The position numbers and the translations under genes are program-made. Source: Pseudaestuariivita atlantica (lineage in GTDB: Bacteria > Pseudomonadota > Alphaproteobacteria > Rhodobacterales > Rhodobacteraceae). From it: DNA of 64,000 nt. The notes beneath the pieces are model-generated. The model did no database searches and had not been told where the DNA came from. It saw only the letters and a program-made list of their open reading frames with translations. Of the stretch, positions 42,232-51,769 are shown in pieces. How positions within the stretch are numbered: the first letter of the stretch is position 1; the number at the start of each line of letters is the position of its first letter. Location of the stretch: positions 124,001-188,000 of the forward strand of contig NZ_AQQZ01000009.1 of NCBI RefSeq assembly GCF_001205715.1, written 5' to 3'.

Positions 42232-43665
42232 GTTCACCAGCGTCGCCGCTGCCGCCTGCGCCGCGCCCTCGATCCCGAAGAGGTTGATGACACCGATCAG
42301 CATCACCGCCGCGGGCACCATCAGGAACGCCCACAGGACGGGTGACTTGCCATCCGTCAGCGGCTCTTCCGCGTCGTCGCCGAAATACATGAAGTAGACG
42401 ATGCGCAGGTAATAGAACGCGCCGATCACCGACGCGATCACGCCCGCCACGGCCAGCCATGCCAGCCCGCCTTCATAGGCCGCGCGCAGCACGTAGAACT
42501 TGCCGAAAAAGCCCACCAGCGGCGGCACGCCTGCCAGCGAGAACAGCAAAAGCAGCATCGCCAGCGCCTTGCCCGGTTCGTACTTGGCATAGCCGTTCAG
42601 GGCCGAGATCTCGACCACGGGCGACCCGTCCCGCTCCATCATCAGGATGAAGGCGAAGGTGCCGACATTCATCGTCACATAGATCGCCATGTAGATCAGC
42701 ATCGCCTGCACGCCGAACGCCGTCCCGGCGGCGAGGCCCATCAGGGCGTAGCCCATATGCGCGATCGAGGAATAGGCCATCAGGCGCTTGATGTTGGTCT
42801 GGCCGATCGCGGCCACGGCGCCAAGGAACATCGACAGGACGGACAGGACCGCGATGACCTGGCTCCAGTCGGAAATGGCATTGCCGAAGGCATCGTGCAG
42901 CACCCGCGCGAACAGCGCCATCGCCGCGACCTTGGGCGCGGTGGCGAAGAAGGCGGTGACCGGCGTGGGCGAGCCCTGGTAGACGTCGGGCGTCCACATG
43001 TGGAACGGCACGGCCGAAACCTTGAAGGCAAGGCCCGAGATCACCAGCACCAGCCCGATCAGCAGGCCGAGGTTCAGGTGGCCCTCGTCCAGCGTGGTGA
43101 TGATACCCGAGAACATCGTGGTCCCGGCAAAGCCGTAGACCAGCGAGGAGCCGAACAGCAGCAGGCCCGAGGACAACGCGCCGAGCACGAAGTATTTCAG
43201 CCCCGCCTCGGTCGAGATGACGCTGTCCCGCCGCAGGGACGCGACGACGTAGAGCGCCAGCGATTGCAGCTCCAGCCCCATGTAAAGCGCCATCAGGTCA
43301 CCGGCCGAGACCATCATCATCATCCCGACGGAGGCGAGCGCCACCAGCAGCGGGTATTCGAACCGCAGCAGGTCACGCCGGGCCATGTAGCCCTCGCTCA
43401 TCAACAGGATGGCCGCGCCCGAGACAAGCACAAGCCCCTTGGCAAAGCGCGAGAAGCCGTCGTCGACGAACATGCCCCCGAAGGCGACGCGGGTGGTATC
43501 GCCCTGCACCACCATGAAGGCGATGATCAGCATCACCGCGCAGGTTGCCCACAGGATCGGACGCGCGAGGCGGTCCTGCCCAAGGTACGCTCCGCCCACC
43601 AGCGTCGCCATCGCGAAGATGGACAGGATGATTTCGGGCAGGATGATGTTGAGATCTGCACCCAT
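42229..43665 (-). CDS. nuoN: NADH-quinone oxidoreductase subunit N
   Basis: 478 residues, about 14 membrane spans. It is an antiporter-like proton-pumping subunit of complex I. Typical parts are [21 protein letters not shown] with a key Glu, [31 protein letters not shown] with a key Lys, and [26 protein letters not shown] 43665 ([14 protein letters not shown]) is chosen over a longer frame. It lies 4 bases after the nuoM stop and is the last core nuo gene. Confidence 0.97.
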   Translation of the reverse strand: MGADLNIILPEIILSIFAMATLVGGAYLGQDRLARPILWATCAVMLIIAFMVVQGDTTRVAFGGMFVDDGFSRFAKGLVLVSGAAILLMSEGYMARRDLLRFEYPLLVALASVGMMMMVSAGDLMALYMGLELQSLALYVVASLRRDSVISTEAGLKYFVLGALSSGLLLFGSSLVYGFAGTTMFSGIITTLDEGHLNLGLLIGLVLVISGLAFKVSAVPFHMWTPDVYQGSPTPVTAFFATAPKVAAMALFARVLHDAFGNAISDWSQVIAVLSVLSMFLGAVAAIGQTNIKRLMAYSSIAHMGYALMGLAAGTAFGVQAMLIYMAIYVTMNVGTFAFILMMERDGSPVVEISALNGYAKYEPGKALAMLLLLFSLAGVPPLVGFFGKFYVLRAAYEGGLAWLAVAGVIASVIGAFYYLRIVYFMYFGDDAEEPLTDGKSPVLWAFLMVPAAVMLIGVINLFGIEGAAQAAAATLVN

Positions 43666-43669
43666 CGTC

Positions 43670-45217
43670 TTACTCCTCCGCCGCGGCCAGCCGGGTGGCG
43701 GCATCGTATTCGGCACGGGCGGTTTCCACCTGCCCGATCAGCGCCTCCACCGACGGCCCGATCCGGTCGAGGATCGGGGCGGGGTAGACGCCCATCCAGA
43801 TCGTCATGACGACAAGCGGCGCAAAGATCGCCTTTTCGCGGGTCGTCATGTCCTTGATCGTCTTCAGGCTCTCCTTGATCAGGTCGCCCATCACCACGCG
43901 GCGGTACAGCCACAGCGCATAGGCCGCCGACAGGATCACGCCGGTCGTGGCGATGGCGGCGATCCAGGTGTTGACCTGGAACACGCCCATCAGCGTCAGG
44001 AATTCACCGATGAACCCGGACGTGCCCGGCAGGCCCACGTTCGCCATGGTGAACAGCATGAAGATCAGCGCATAGGCGGGCATCCGGTTCACCAGACCGC
44101 CATAGGCGTCGATCTCGCGCGTGTGCATCCGGTCATAGATCACGCCGACGCAAAGGAAGAGCGCGCCCGAGATGAAGCCGTGCGAAATCATCTGGAAGAT
44201 CGCGCCGTCGATCCCCTGCTGGTTCATCGCGAAGATGCCCATGGTCACGTACCCCATGTGCGCGACGGACGAATAGGCGATCAGCTTTTTCATGTCCTCC
44301 TGCACCAGCGCCACGAGCGAGGTGTAGACGATGGCGATAGCCGACAGCCAGAACACGAGCGGCGTCATCACCTCGGCCCCGATGGGGAACATCGGCAGCG
44401 AGAAGCGCAGGAAGCCGTAGCCGCCCATCTTCAGAAGGATCGCGGCCAGCACGACCGACCCGGCGGTCGGCGCCTGCACGTGCGCGTCAGGCAACCATGT
44501 ATGCACCGGCCACATCGGCATCTTCACCGCGAAGGAGGCGAAGAAGGCGAGGAACATGAGCGTCTGCGCGCCGCCAATGATCTGGATACCCAGCAGGCTG
44601 AACGTTTCGGACCCGAACTGGTGCTTCATCAGCGTCGGGATGTCGGTTGTGCCCGCATCGGCAAACATCGCCACCATCGCGACCAGCATCAGGACAGAGC
44701 CGAGGAAGGTGTAGAGGAAGAACTTGAACGACGCATAGATGCGGTTCGCGCCACCCCAGATGCCGATGATCAGGAACATCGGGATCAGGCCCGCTTCGAA
44801 GTACAGGTAGAACAGGATCAGGTCCAGCGACATGAACACGCCCAGCATCAGCGTTTCCAGCACGAGGAAGGCGATCATGTATTCCTTCACGCGCACCTTC
44901 ACGTCCCACGACGCCCAGATGACCAGCGGCATGATGAAGGTCGTCAGCATCACGAACAGCACGCTGATCCCGTCGACGCCCATCTTGTATTTCAGGCCCA
45001 GAAGCCATTCGGCCTCGTCCACCATCTGGAAGCCGGTATCGTTCGGGTCGAACTGCGCGAGGATGAAGAGCGAGACAAGGAAGGTCAGCCCCGTCGCCAC
45101 AATCGCCACCCACTTGGCCGCGCGCTGCGCCGGCGCGTCGTCGCCGCGCAGGAAAAGGCCAAGGATCAGGGCCGCCAGCGCGGGAATGAACGTCGTGATC
45201 GAAAGCAGGTTTTCCAT
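43670..45217 (-). CDS. nuoM: NADH-quinone oxidoreductase subunit M
   Basis: 515 residues, antiporter-like membrane subunit. Conserved spans are [20 protein letters not shown], the proton-path Lys region [25 protein letters not shown], and [20 protein letters not shown]. The ATG overlaps the nuoL stop by one base (TGATG). It pumps protons as part of the membrane arm. Length and motifs are normal. Confidence 0.97.
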   Translation of the reverse strand: MENLLSITTFIPALAALILGLFLRGDDAPAQRAAKWVAIVATGLTFLVSLFILAQFDPNDTGFQMVDEAEWLLGLKYKMGVDGISVLFVMLTTFIMPLVIWASWDVKVRVKEYMIAFLVLETLMLGVFMSLDLILFYLYFEAGLIPMFLIIGIWGGANRIYASFKFFLYTFLGSVLMLVAMVAMFADAGTTDIPTLMKHQFGSETFSLLGIQIIGGAQTLMFLAFFASFAVKMPMWPVHTWLPDAHVQAPTAGSVVLAAILLKMGGYGFLRFSLPMFPIGAEVMTPLVFWLSAIAIVYTSLVALVQEDMKKLIAYSSVAHMGYVTMGIFAMNQQGIDGAIFQMISHGFISGALFLCVGVIYDRMHTREIDAYGGLVNRMPAYALIFMLFTMANVGLPGTSGFIGEFLTLMGVFQVNTWIAAIATTGVILSAAYALWLYRRVVMGDLIKESLKTIKDMTTREKAIFAPLVVMTIWMGVYPAPILDRIGPSVEALIGQVETARAEYDAATRLAAAEE

Positions 45218-47310
45218 CAGTTCGCCCCCCCGATCGCCATCCAGGTGATGAGAGCGACGATCCCCAGGACCATCGCGAAGGCATAGGTGAACACGTAGCC
45301 CGACTGCGCCCGGCCCGCGAGGCGGGTGAAGAAGGGCACGATCCCCATCGACACGCCGTTGATCGACCCGTCGATCACCGCGCCGTCGCCTCCCTTCCAG
45401 AAGAGCCGCCCGACCGCTTTCGAGGGCTGGACGAAGACCGCGTCATAGATCTCGTCCACGTACCACTTGTTCAGCAGGAACAGGTAAAGCGGGCGCTGGT
45501 TCTCGGCCAGCCGCTTCGGCAGGGCGGGGTTCACGATGTAGAACCAGTAGGCGGTGAAGAAGCCGATCAGCATCACCACGAAGGGCGACAGCTTGACCCA
45601 TTTGGGCACGTAATGCGCGTCATGCAGGACGTGGTTGTCCGGCGCTTGATAGATCGCGCCCTCTCCCGGTTGCCCGGCGAAGACGTAGGTCTTCTTCTCT
45701 TTCTTCTCGCCCTTGGCCTCTGACGCGGTCTCTGTCTTGTCGGCCTTGGCCTCCTCCCCTGCATGTGTTTCTTCCACGGCGTAGGGTACACCAAAGAAAT
45801 TGGCGACCTCGTTCACCTTGCCGAAGAAGGACGAATACCAGATCGCCCCGGCCAGCACCGAACCCAGCGCCAGCACGCCCAGCGGGATCAGCATGACCAT
45901 CGGCGATTCATGCGCGTGTTCATGCGTGTGCTTGTCGCCGCGCGGCTTGCCCCAGAAGGTCAGGAACATCAGCCGCCACGAATAGAACGAGGTGAAGAGC
46001 GCCGCGATGACGAGCATCCAGAAGGCATAGCCATTGGGCGCCGCGGCATAGGCGCTTTCGATCACCGCGTCCTTCGATGCGAACCCGGCAAACCCGATCC
46101 AGCCGGTGAGCGGGATACCGACACCCGTGATCGCCAGCGTGCCGATCAGCATCGCCGCGAAGGTATAGGGGATCTTCTTCCGCAGGCCGCCATAGTTGCG
46201 CATGTCCTGCTCGTGATGCATCGCGTGGATGACCGACCCCGCGCCAAGGAACAGCATCGCCTTGAAGAAGGCATGCGTCAGCAGGTGGAACATCGCGACC
46301 GAGTAGACGCCGACGCCGGCGGCCACGAACATGTAACCCAGCTGCGAACAGGTCGAATAGGCGATCACGCGCTTGATGTCGTTCTGCACAAGGCCCACGG
46401 TCGCGGCGAAGAACGCCGTGGTCGCGCCGATGAACACGATGAAGCCGGTGGCTTCGGGCGCGAACTCCATCAGCGGCGACATGCGGCTCACAAGGAAGAC
46501 GCCCGCCGTCACCATGGTCGCCGCGTGGATCAGCGCCGACACGGGCGTCGGGCCTTCCATCGCGTCCGGCAGCCAGGTGTGCAGCAGGAACTGCGCCGAC
46601 TTGCCCATCGCGCCGATGAACAGCAGCACCGCCAGCAGGTTCGCCGCGTTCCACTCGCCCCACAGGAAGGTCAGTTGCGTCTCTGCCAGTTGGGGCGCGG
46701 CGGCAAAGATGTCGTCGAACCGGATCGAGTCGGTCAGGTAGAACAGGCCGAAGATACCCAGCGCAAAACCGAAATCGCCCACGCGGTTCACGACGAACGC
46801 CTTGATGGCCGCCGCGTTGGCGCTTTCCTTGCGGTAGTAGAAGCCGATCAGCAGGTACGACGCGACGCCCACACCCTCCCAGCCGAAGAACATCTGCAGC
46901 AGGTTGTCAGACGTCACGAGCATCAGCATCGTGAAGGTAAAGAAGGACAGGTAGGCAAAAAAGCGCGGCTTGTAGGTCTCGCCCTCGAACTGCGGGTCGT
47001 GATCCATGTAGCCAAAGGAATAAAGGTGCACGAGCGCCGAGACGGTGGTGACCACGATCAGCATCGTGGCGGTCAGGCGATCCAGCCGGATCGACCAGTC
47101 GGTGCTGAGCGTGCCGGATTCAATCCAGCGCAGGATCTGGATCTGCTCGGTCTCCGGCCCGAGGCCAAGAAACACGATCCACGACAGGATGCAGGCAAGG
47201 AACAAGAAACCCGTGGCGATCCACATCGCTGCCGTTTCGCCGATCACGCGCCAGCCGAACCCGCAGAGGATTGCGCCCACGAGAGGGGCGAAAAGGATGA
47301 TCGTCTCCAT
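45217..47310 (-). CDS. nuoL: NADH-quinone oxidoreductase subunit L
   Basis: 697 residues, the largest antiporter-like subunit, ending in the long lateral helix. Key parts are [54 protein letters not shown] and [20 protein letters not shown] cytosol/periplasm loop contains the His-rich [13 protein letters not shown], and an insertion near residues 510-540 is very charged ([22 protein letters not shown]). The insert may be group-specific. The gene follows nuoK by 4 bases. Confidence 0.97.
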   Translation of the reverse strand: METIILFAPLVGAILCGFGWRVIGETAAMWIATGFLFLACILSWIVFLGLGPETEQIQILRWIESGTLSTDWSIRLDRLTATMLIVVTTVSALVHLYSFGYMDHDPQFEGETYKPRFFAYLSFFTFTMLMLVTSDNLLQMFFGWEGVGVASYLLIGFYYRKESANAAAIKAFVVNRVGDFGFALGIFGLFYLTDSIRFDDIFAAAPQLAETQLTFLWGEWNAANLLAVLLFIGAMGKSAQFLLHTWLPDAMEGPTPVSALIHAATMVTAGVFLVSRMSPLMEFAPEATGFIVFIGATTAFFAATVGLVQNDIKRVIAYSTCSQLGYMFVAAGVGVYSVAMFHLLTHAFFKAMLFLGAGSVIHAMHHEQDMRNYGGLRKKIPYTFAAMLIGTLAITGVGIPLTGWIGFAGFASKDAVIESAYAAAPNGYAFWMLVIAALFTSFYSWRLMFLTFWGKPRGDKHTHEHAHESPMVMLIPLGVLALGSVLAGAIWYSSFFGKVNEVANFFGVPYAVEETHAGEEAKADKTETASEAKGEKKEKKTYVFAGQPGEGAIYQAPDNHVLHDAHYVPKWVKLSPFVVMLIGFFTAYWFYIVNPALPKRLAENQRPLYLFLLNKWYVDEIYDAVFVQPSKAVGRLFWKGGDGAVIDGSINGVSMGIVPFFTRLAGRAQSGYVFTYAFAMVLGIVALITWMAIGGAN

Positions 47311-47314
47311 GATC

Positions 47315-47620
47315 TCAGCCTTTCATCACGTTGACGTCTTCAACCGCGATGGTGCCACGGTTGCGGAAGAAGCAGACGAGGATCGCAAGGCCGATGGCGG
47401 CCTCGGCGGCGGCGACCGTGAGGACGAACAGGGTGAATACCTGCCCCGTCAGGTCGCCCAGATGCCACGAGAACGCGACGAGGTTGATGTTGACCGCAAG
47501 CAGCATCAACTCGATCGACATCAACAGGATGATGACGTTCTTGCGGTTGAGAAACAGGCCGAAAATGCCGATCACGAACAACGTGCCCGCAACGGTCAGA
47601 TAATGTTCCAGTCCGATCAT
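47315..47620 (-). CDS. nuoK: NADH-quinone oxidoreductase subunit K
   Basis: 101 residues with three membrane spans: [40 protein letters not shown] (conserved Glu) and [25 protein letters not shown] (second conserved Glu). It is part of the proton path in the membrane arm. It is separated from nuoJ by the secreted-protein gene at 47697, and a GC hairpin (47667-47686) lies in the gap. Confidence 0.97.
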   Translation of the reverse strand: MIGLEHYLTVAGTLFVIGIFGLFLNRKNVIILLMSIELMLLAVNINLVAFSWHLGDLTGQVFTLFVLTVAAAEAAIGLAILVCFFRNRGTIAVEDVNVMKG

Positions 47621-47666
47621 CGTCTTCCATCCTTTGGGGCTGGCGGCCCCTCTGGTTCCCTCGTTC

Positions 47667-47686
47667 GCGGCCCCTTTGCGGGCCGC
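47667..47686. other. GC hairpin between the secreted-protein gene and nuoK
   Basis: Stem GCGGCCC/GGGCCGC around a 6-base CTTTGC loop, with a further GGCGGCCC at 47642-47649 able to pair with the same right arm. There is no T-run, so a role as an RNA-stability or processing site is more likely than termination. Confidence 0.45.
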
Positions 47687-47696
47687 CCTCGTGTCG

Positions 47697-48197
47697 TCAG
47701 CCGAAGCTGAACGCGTGCTTGTCGCCCCGCATGTCGGGGTAGGCGGCGGCGCAGGCGCAGGGCTCGGCCACCAGCGTGATGCGGGTGATGTCCCGCGCGA
47801 TGTTTTTCAGGTCCGCCGCGATCCGGTCGAGCGTGGCAAAGACCCGTGCGCCGGCCTCGTGATCGGCCACGATGGCCAGCGCGCGGGCCGTGCGGTCGAA
47901 TGGCAGGCGGTCGTTCATGCGCTCTTCGGCGGTGCGAAATCGCAGCGCATCACCGGGCTCGCAATCGACGATGGTGAAGTCGCTGGCGGTACCCTCCTGG
48001 CTCCACCAGTCGCGCCACATCACCCGGCCCTCGCCCAGATCGACGTGCGCGTCTTCCCCGCCGTGGGAGATATGCGTTGTCCGCGCGCAGTCGCCCAAGG
48101 ACAGCGCAACGGCGGGTGCGGCGCAGAACGCCAGCAAAGGGGCCAAGAAAATTCGAATTTTCTTGCCAATTTTCTTCGAAGAAAATTGACCGCTCAC
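47697..48197 (-). CDS. Secreted hypothetical protein inside the nuo operon
   Basis: 166 residues from GTG 48197, which overlaps the nuoJ stop (GTGA). The n-region of the signal peptide ([16 protein letters not shown]) is encoded by two tandem AT-rich palindromes, followed by [14 protein letters not shown]. The mature part includes [17 protein letters not shown], has several cysteines (DCART, VDCEPGD, EPCACA) and no family I recognise. A later TTG start would remove the charged n-region. The position between nuoJ and nuoK is unusual. Confidence 0.62.
   Translation of the reverse strand: MSGQFSSKKIGKKIRIFLAPLLAFCAAPAVALSLGDCARTTHISHGGEDAHVDLGEGRVMWRDWWSQEGTASDFTIVDCEPGDALRFRTAEERMNDRLPFDRTARALAIVADHEAGARVFATLDRIAADLKNIARDITRITLVAEPCACAAAYPDMRGDKHAFSFG
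48144..48188. repeat. Two tandem 22-bp AT-rich palindromes
   Basis: 48144-48165 (CAAGAAAATTC and its mirror half) and 48167-48188 (CAATTTTCTTC and its mirror half) are each perfect palindromes, separated by one base. The whole lies inside the start of the secreted-protein gene. Their AAAATT/AATTTT cores resemble the terminator hairpin at 23783. Confidence 0.85.
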
Positions 48198-48802
48198 AGC
48201 CCCTGCCCCGGTTTGACGTCTTTCAGTTCCATCGCCTTGGCGGGGTCGCGGTACATCTGCGCAAGGATGTCCTGCCGCTTGACGTCCTGGCGGTGGCGCA
48301 GGGTCAGCACGATGGCACCCACCATGGCGACCAGCAGGATCAGTCCCGCCAGCTGGAACAACAGGAAATACTTGTCATAGAGGATCAGGCCCAGGGCCTG
48401 CGTGTTGTGCGTGCCTTCGGGTGCCACGTTGGCCACGAGGTCGGCCGCCTGCGGGGCGCTTTCCCACGCGCCGAAGGCCAGCACCAGCTGCATCAAGAGC
48501 ACCACGCCGATCAGCAGGCCCAGCGGCAGGTAGCGCGCCATTTCCGCCTTCAGTTCGGCGAAATCGACGTCGAGCATCATGACGACGAACAGAAACAGCA
48601 CGGCGACCGCGCCCACGTAGACGATGATCAGCAGCATCGCCACGAACTCGGCCCCCATCAGCACGAACAGGCCCGCCGACGACAGGAAGGCAAGGATCAG
48701 CCACAGGACCGAATGTACCGGGTTGCGGCTGACCACGGTGAAGAGGCCCCCCACCACCGTCGACAGCGCGAAAAGGTAGAACGCAAAGGCGGCAACCGTC
48801 AT
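48194..48802 (-). CDS. nuoJ: NADH-quinone oxidoreductase subunit J
   Basis: 202 residues with five membrane spans. [53 protein letters not shown] is split across spans 2 and 3, including the pi-bulge region of this subunit. The start overlaps the upstream carboxymuconolactone-decarboxylase-like gene by 4 bases. Complex I membrane arm. Confidence 0.97.
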   Translation of the reverse strand: MTVAAFAFYLFALSTVVGGLFTVVSRNPVHSVLWLILAFLSSAGLFVLMGAEFVAMLLIIVYVGAVAVLFLFVVMMLDVDFAELKAEMARYLPLGLLIGVVLLMQLVLAFGAWESAPQAADLVANVAPEGTHNTQALGLILYDKYFLLFQLAGLILLVAMVGAIVLTLRHRQDVKRQDILAQMYRDPAKAMELKDVKPGQGL

Positions 48803-49188
48803 GTCGTGTCCCTCGTCTCCAGCTGGGCGCGGGCGATTTCCGTCGCGCGCGTCATCGCGGGCAGGCCGGCAAAGGCCCCGGCCAGCGCGATCGTTTCGAT
48901 GATCTCTTGCGAGGTCGCACCGGCCTCTGCCGCATGCCGCACCGTCTGGCGCAGTGCAAGCTCATTCTGCGCCCCCTGGCAGGTGAGCCCGGTCAAAGTG
49001 ATCAGCAGGCGCGACTTGGCATCCAGCCCGTCGGGGCTGATGCCCTTGCCCATCATCTGTTCCATCATGTCCTTGGGCATGACGGGCCACATCTCGGCCA
49101 GCTTGTCGGGGGCGAAATCCTTCATCGCGCCCTGCATCGCCTCGGACCACTGGCGCATCATTTCCTCGAACGGGTTCTGCGTGGTCAT
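48799..49188 (-). CDS. Carboxymuconolactone decarboxylase-like protein 2 of the nuo operon
   Basis: 129 residues. The C-terminal part ([43 protein letters not shown]) has the CMD fold pattern; the N-terminus ([20 protein letters not shown]) is Met-rich and helical. The CxxC of AhpD is absent, so peroxidase activity is unlikely. ATG 49188 overlaps the upstream CMD-like gene by 4 bases, and its own end overlaps nuoJ. The pair of CMD genes between nuoI and nuoJ suggests a heteromer. Confidence 0.85.
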   Translation of the reverse strand: MTTQNPFEEMMRQWSEAMQGAMKDFAPDKLAEMWPVMPKDMMEQMMGKGISPDGLDAKSRLLITLTGLTCQGAQNELALRQTVRHAAEAGATSQEIIETIALAGAFAGLPAMTRATEIARAQLETRDTT

Positions 49189-49577
49189 GGCGCGGCCTCC
49201 TCGAACACCTCGATCGCGGCGTTCAGCGCGTTGATCGCCGCCGGGAAGCCGCCATAAAGCGACATCTGCAGGATGATCTCGCTCACCTCGCGCGCGCTCC
49301 ACCCCGCGTCAAGCGCGGCTTTCACGTGGATCTTCAGCTGCGGGCGGGTCTGCTGCCCCATCGCCGTCAACGCGGCAACGGTCGCGATCTGCCGGGTCTT
49401 GAAGTCGACGCCGTCGCGGGCATAGGGGCCGCCATAGACGGTCGCGATCTGCCATTCGGAAAAGCCCGGCAGGTAGCGGTCATAGCGGTCGGCAAGCGCG
49501 GCTTCGAGCCCCGGCATCACCTCTTCCGACAGCGCGCGCCCCGCATCGAGGGCCGATATGCCGGCCCCGCCGCTCAT
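49185..49577 (-). CDS. Carboxymuconolactone decarboxylase-like protein 1 of the nuo operon
   Basis: 130 residues. [61 protein letters not shown] is the CMD core, here given in two parts by position: about 58-77 and 78-118. There are no cysteines, so it does not use the AhpD mechanism. The start overlaps the nuoI stop. Possibly a structural or quinone-related accessory protein; that is inferred from location only. Confidence 0.85.
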   Translation of the reverse strand: MSGGAGISALDAGRALSEEVMPGLEAALADRYDRYLPGFSEWQIATVYGGPYARDGVDFKTRQIATVAALTAMGQQTRPQLKIHVKAALDAGWSAREVSEIILQMSLYGGFPAAINALNAAIEVFEEAAP

Positions 49578-50068
49578 CGATAGGGCGCGTCCAGTTCAAG
49601 GTTGCGCGCGATCTCGGCTTCCCAGCGCTCACCGTTGTCCAGCAGTTTCTGCTTGTCGTAATACAGCTCTTCGCGGGTTTCGGTGGCGAATTCGAAATTC
49701 GGGCCTTCGACGATGGCATCGACCGGGCAGGCTTCCTGGCAGAAGCCGCAATAGATGCACTTGGTCATGTCGATGTCGTAGCGCGTGGTGCGGCGTGACC
49801 CGTCGTCGCGCGGTTCGGCATCGATGGTGATGGCCTGCGCCGGGCAGATCGCCTCGCACAGCTTGCAGGCGATGCAGCGCTCTTCCCCGTTGGGATAGCG
49901 GCGCAGCGCGTGTTCACCGCGGAACCGCGGGCTCAGCGGGCCCTTTTCGTGCGGGTAGTTGAGCGTTGCCTTGGGGCGGAAGAAGTATTTCAGCCCCAGC
50001 TTCATGCCGACCCAAAAATCCTGCAACAGGAAGTACTTGGCCGCTCGTCCGTAGTCGATATTTGCCAT
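49574..50068 (-). CDS. nuoI: NADH-quinone oxidoreductase subunit I
   Basis: 164 residues carrying the two [4Fe-4S] clusters N6a and N6b. Cysteines are at 65, 68, 71 and 75 ([11 protein letters not shown]) and at 104, 107, 110 and 114 ([11 protein letters not shown]). The amphipathic N-terminus ([22 protein letters not shown]) lies along the membrane. It bridges the peripheral arm chain to N2 in NuoB. Length is normal for alphaproteobacteria. Confidence 0.98.
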   Translation of the reverse strand: MANIDYGRAAKYFLLQDFWVGMKLGLKYFFRPKATLNYPHEKGPLSPRFRGEHALRRYPNGEERCIACKLCEAICPAQAITIDAEPRDDGSRRTTRYDIDMTKCIYCGFCQEACPVDAIVEGPNFEFATETREELYYDKQKLLDNGERWEAEIARNLELDAPYR

Positions 50069-50071
50069 TGC

Positions 50072-50332
50072 TTAGGTCTCCGGGTCAAAAGGCGCCGAAT
50101 TGAAGATTTGCCAATTCCCCAGCATAGGGACTTCGTTGCGAACAGTGCTTTCAGATGCACCAGTCTGTTTGATGATAACGTGCACAAGGGCCTCACGCGC
50201 CTCGGAAGCAGACGAAAACAACTGCTTTGAATTTCCATCGATAAACAATTCGAAAGAGTCAGGTTCAATCTGAGAGATCATTACTTCAGAGCCCCTGATA
50301 CGTTGTTTGTATATCGTGCCAACTTCGTTCAT
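50072..50332 (-). CDS. Small low-GC hypothetical protein between nuoH and nuoI
   Basis: 86 residues starting MNEVGTIYKQRIRGSEVMIS, with SFELFIDGNSKQLFSSASEARE and a C-terminal VPMLGNWQIFNSAPFDPET. It is soluble, mixed alpha/beta, not recognised. By hand count GC over 50101-50280 is about 46%, far below the neighbours. The gene fits neatly in the operon (12 bases from nuoH, 3 from nuoI), so it may be expressed, but the base composition suggests recent acquisition. Confidence 0.6.
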   Translation of the reverse strand: MNEVGTIYKQRIRGSEVMISQIEPDSFELFIDGNSKQLFSSASEAREALVHVIIKQTGASESTVRNEVPMLGNWQIFNSAPFDPET

Positions 50333-50344
50333 TAGCCCGCTTCC

Positions 50345-51373
50345 TCACATCCAGCGCGCCCAGAACCCGCCCAGCCATTCAAACTTGGCGGCGAAGGACA
50401 CGAACACCACCCAGACAAGGCTGAACGGCAGGAACACTTTCCACCCCAGCCGCATCAGCTGGTCATAGCGGTAGCGCGGCGTGATCGCCTTCACCATCGC
50501 GAAGAGGAAGAAGAAGAACGCCATCTTGCCGACCATCCACAGCGCCCCGTCGGGGATGCCGGGGATCGGCGACAGCCAGCCGCCGAAGAACAAGAGCGTC
50601 GTGAGCGCGCACATCAGGAAGATGGCGATGTATTCGCCCGCCATGAACAGCAGGAAGGGCGTCGAGGAATATTCCACCTGGTAGCCCGCCACCAGTTCCG
50701 ATTCCGCCTCCGGCAGGTCGAAGGGCGGGCGGTTCGTTTCCGCCAAGGCACTGATGAAGAACAGGAAAACCATCGGCAGGTGCGGCAGCCAGTACCAGCC
50801 GAAGAAGCCGTAGCCTGTATCCTGCGCCGCCACGATGGCCCCGAAGTTGAGCGAGCCGGTGGAGATGATGACGCCGACGATGATAAGTCCGATCGACACC
50901 TCGTAGGAGATCATCTGCGCCGCCGACCTGAGCGACCCGAGGAACGGGTATTTCGAGTTCGACGCCCAGCCGCCCATGATCACGCCGTAGACCTCGAGCG
51001 AGGAGATGGCGAAGACATAGAGGATCGCGACGTTCAGATCGCTCAACACCCATGTTTCGTTGAACGGGATCACCGCCCAGGCGATCAGCGCCAGCACGAA
51101 GGACAACATCGGGGCCAGCATGAACACCGCCTTGTCGGCACCCGCCGGCACGACGATTTCCTTGACCACGTATTTCAGTGCGTCGGCCACCGTCTGCAGC
51201 AGGCCAAAGGCCCCCACGACGTTCGGACCGCGCCGCATCTGCACGGCGGCCCAGATCTTGCGGTCACCGTAGACGAGAAACAGCAGGCTGATCATCACGA
51301 AGGCCACGACGGCCAGCACCTGCGCCACGATAATGACGCCCACTCCAAGGGGCGTTGTAAAGAAATCGGCCAT
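50345..51373 (-). CDS. nuoH: NADH-quinone oxidoreductase subunit H
   Basis: 342 residues with eight membrane spans. It lines the quinone cavity with NuoB and NuoD. Conserved pieces are [20 protein letters not shown], the loop [29 protein letters not shown] (given in parts), and [20 protein letters not shown]. The gene begins 6 bases after the lipoprotein-like gene. Length and motifs are normal. Confidence 0.98.
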   Translation of the reverse strand: MADFFTTPLGVGVIIVAQVLAVVAFVMISLLFLVYGDRKIWAAVQMRRGPNVVGAFGLLQTVADALKYVVKEIVVPAGADKAVFMLAPMLSFVLALIAWAVIPFNETWVLSDLNVAILYVFAISSLEVYGVIMGGWASNSKYPFLGSLRSAAQMISYEVSIGLIIVGVIISTGSLNFGAIVAAQDTGYGFFGWYWLPHLPMVFLFFISALAETNRPPFDLPEAESELVAGYQVEYSSTPFLLFMAGEYIAIFLMCALTTLLFFGGWLSPIPGIPDGALWMVGKMAFFFFLFAMVKAITPRYRYDQLMRLGWKVFLPFSLVWVVFVSFAAKFEWLGGFWARWM

Positions 51374-51379
51374 GTTCCC

Positions 51380-51769
51380 TCACACCATCGGTATGTTGCG
51401 CTCGGCGCAGTTGGCGACGACGACCTCGGCATCGAGTTTCTTCAACCCGTCGGGCAAGGCCGCCGAGATGGTGTAAACCGCATCTGCGGTCCAAATACCA
51501 TCCCGTTCGTCCACATTTGTACGCAAATGACGGGCAAATCCGTAGCCCCGGATCAGCGTGTATTGCGCCGCGGCGCATTCGGCATAGGCCGACACGTCCG
51601 CAGGCGTCCGCGCGCCGGTCATGTAGACGAGGAATCGCACAAGGTCGCCGTCCAGCAACTGGGTCTCGATCCCTCCGTAGCGGGGGTTGAAAGGCGGCTC
51701 GGGGCGGTCGCGGAAATCGGCACACGCCCCGGTCAGCGCCAGCGCAGCTATGAGCCCGCCACGCGTCAT
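51380..51769 (-). CDS. Hypothetical lipoprotein between nuoG and nuoH
   Basis: 129 residues. A signal with a lipobox-like LTGAC near residue 12-16 ([14 protein letters not shown]) suggests lipid anchoring. The body contains [40 protein letters not shown] in two parts and a C-terminal [14 protein letters not shown] with two further cysteines. No family recognised. It overlaps the end of nuoG by 4 bases (ATGA), so it is made with complex I. A periplasm-facing accessory or assembly factor is possible but not shown. Confidence 0.72.
   Translation of the reverse strand: MTRGGLIAALALTGACADFRDRPEPPFNPRYGGIETQLLDGDLVRFLVYMTGARTPADVSAYAECAAAQYTLIRGYGFARHLRTNVDERDGIWTADAVYTISAALPDGLKKLDAEVVVANCAERNIPMV

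Noticed and set aside
43409-45286. A 625-codon plus-strand open frame opposite nuoM/nuoN
   Set aside because: Antisense shadow; His/Arg/Asp-rich and without membrane spans, while the minus strand encodes clear NuoM and NuoN.
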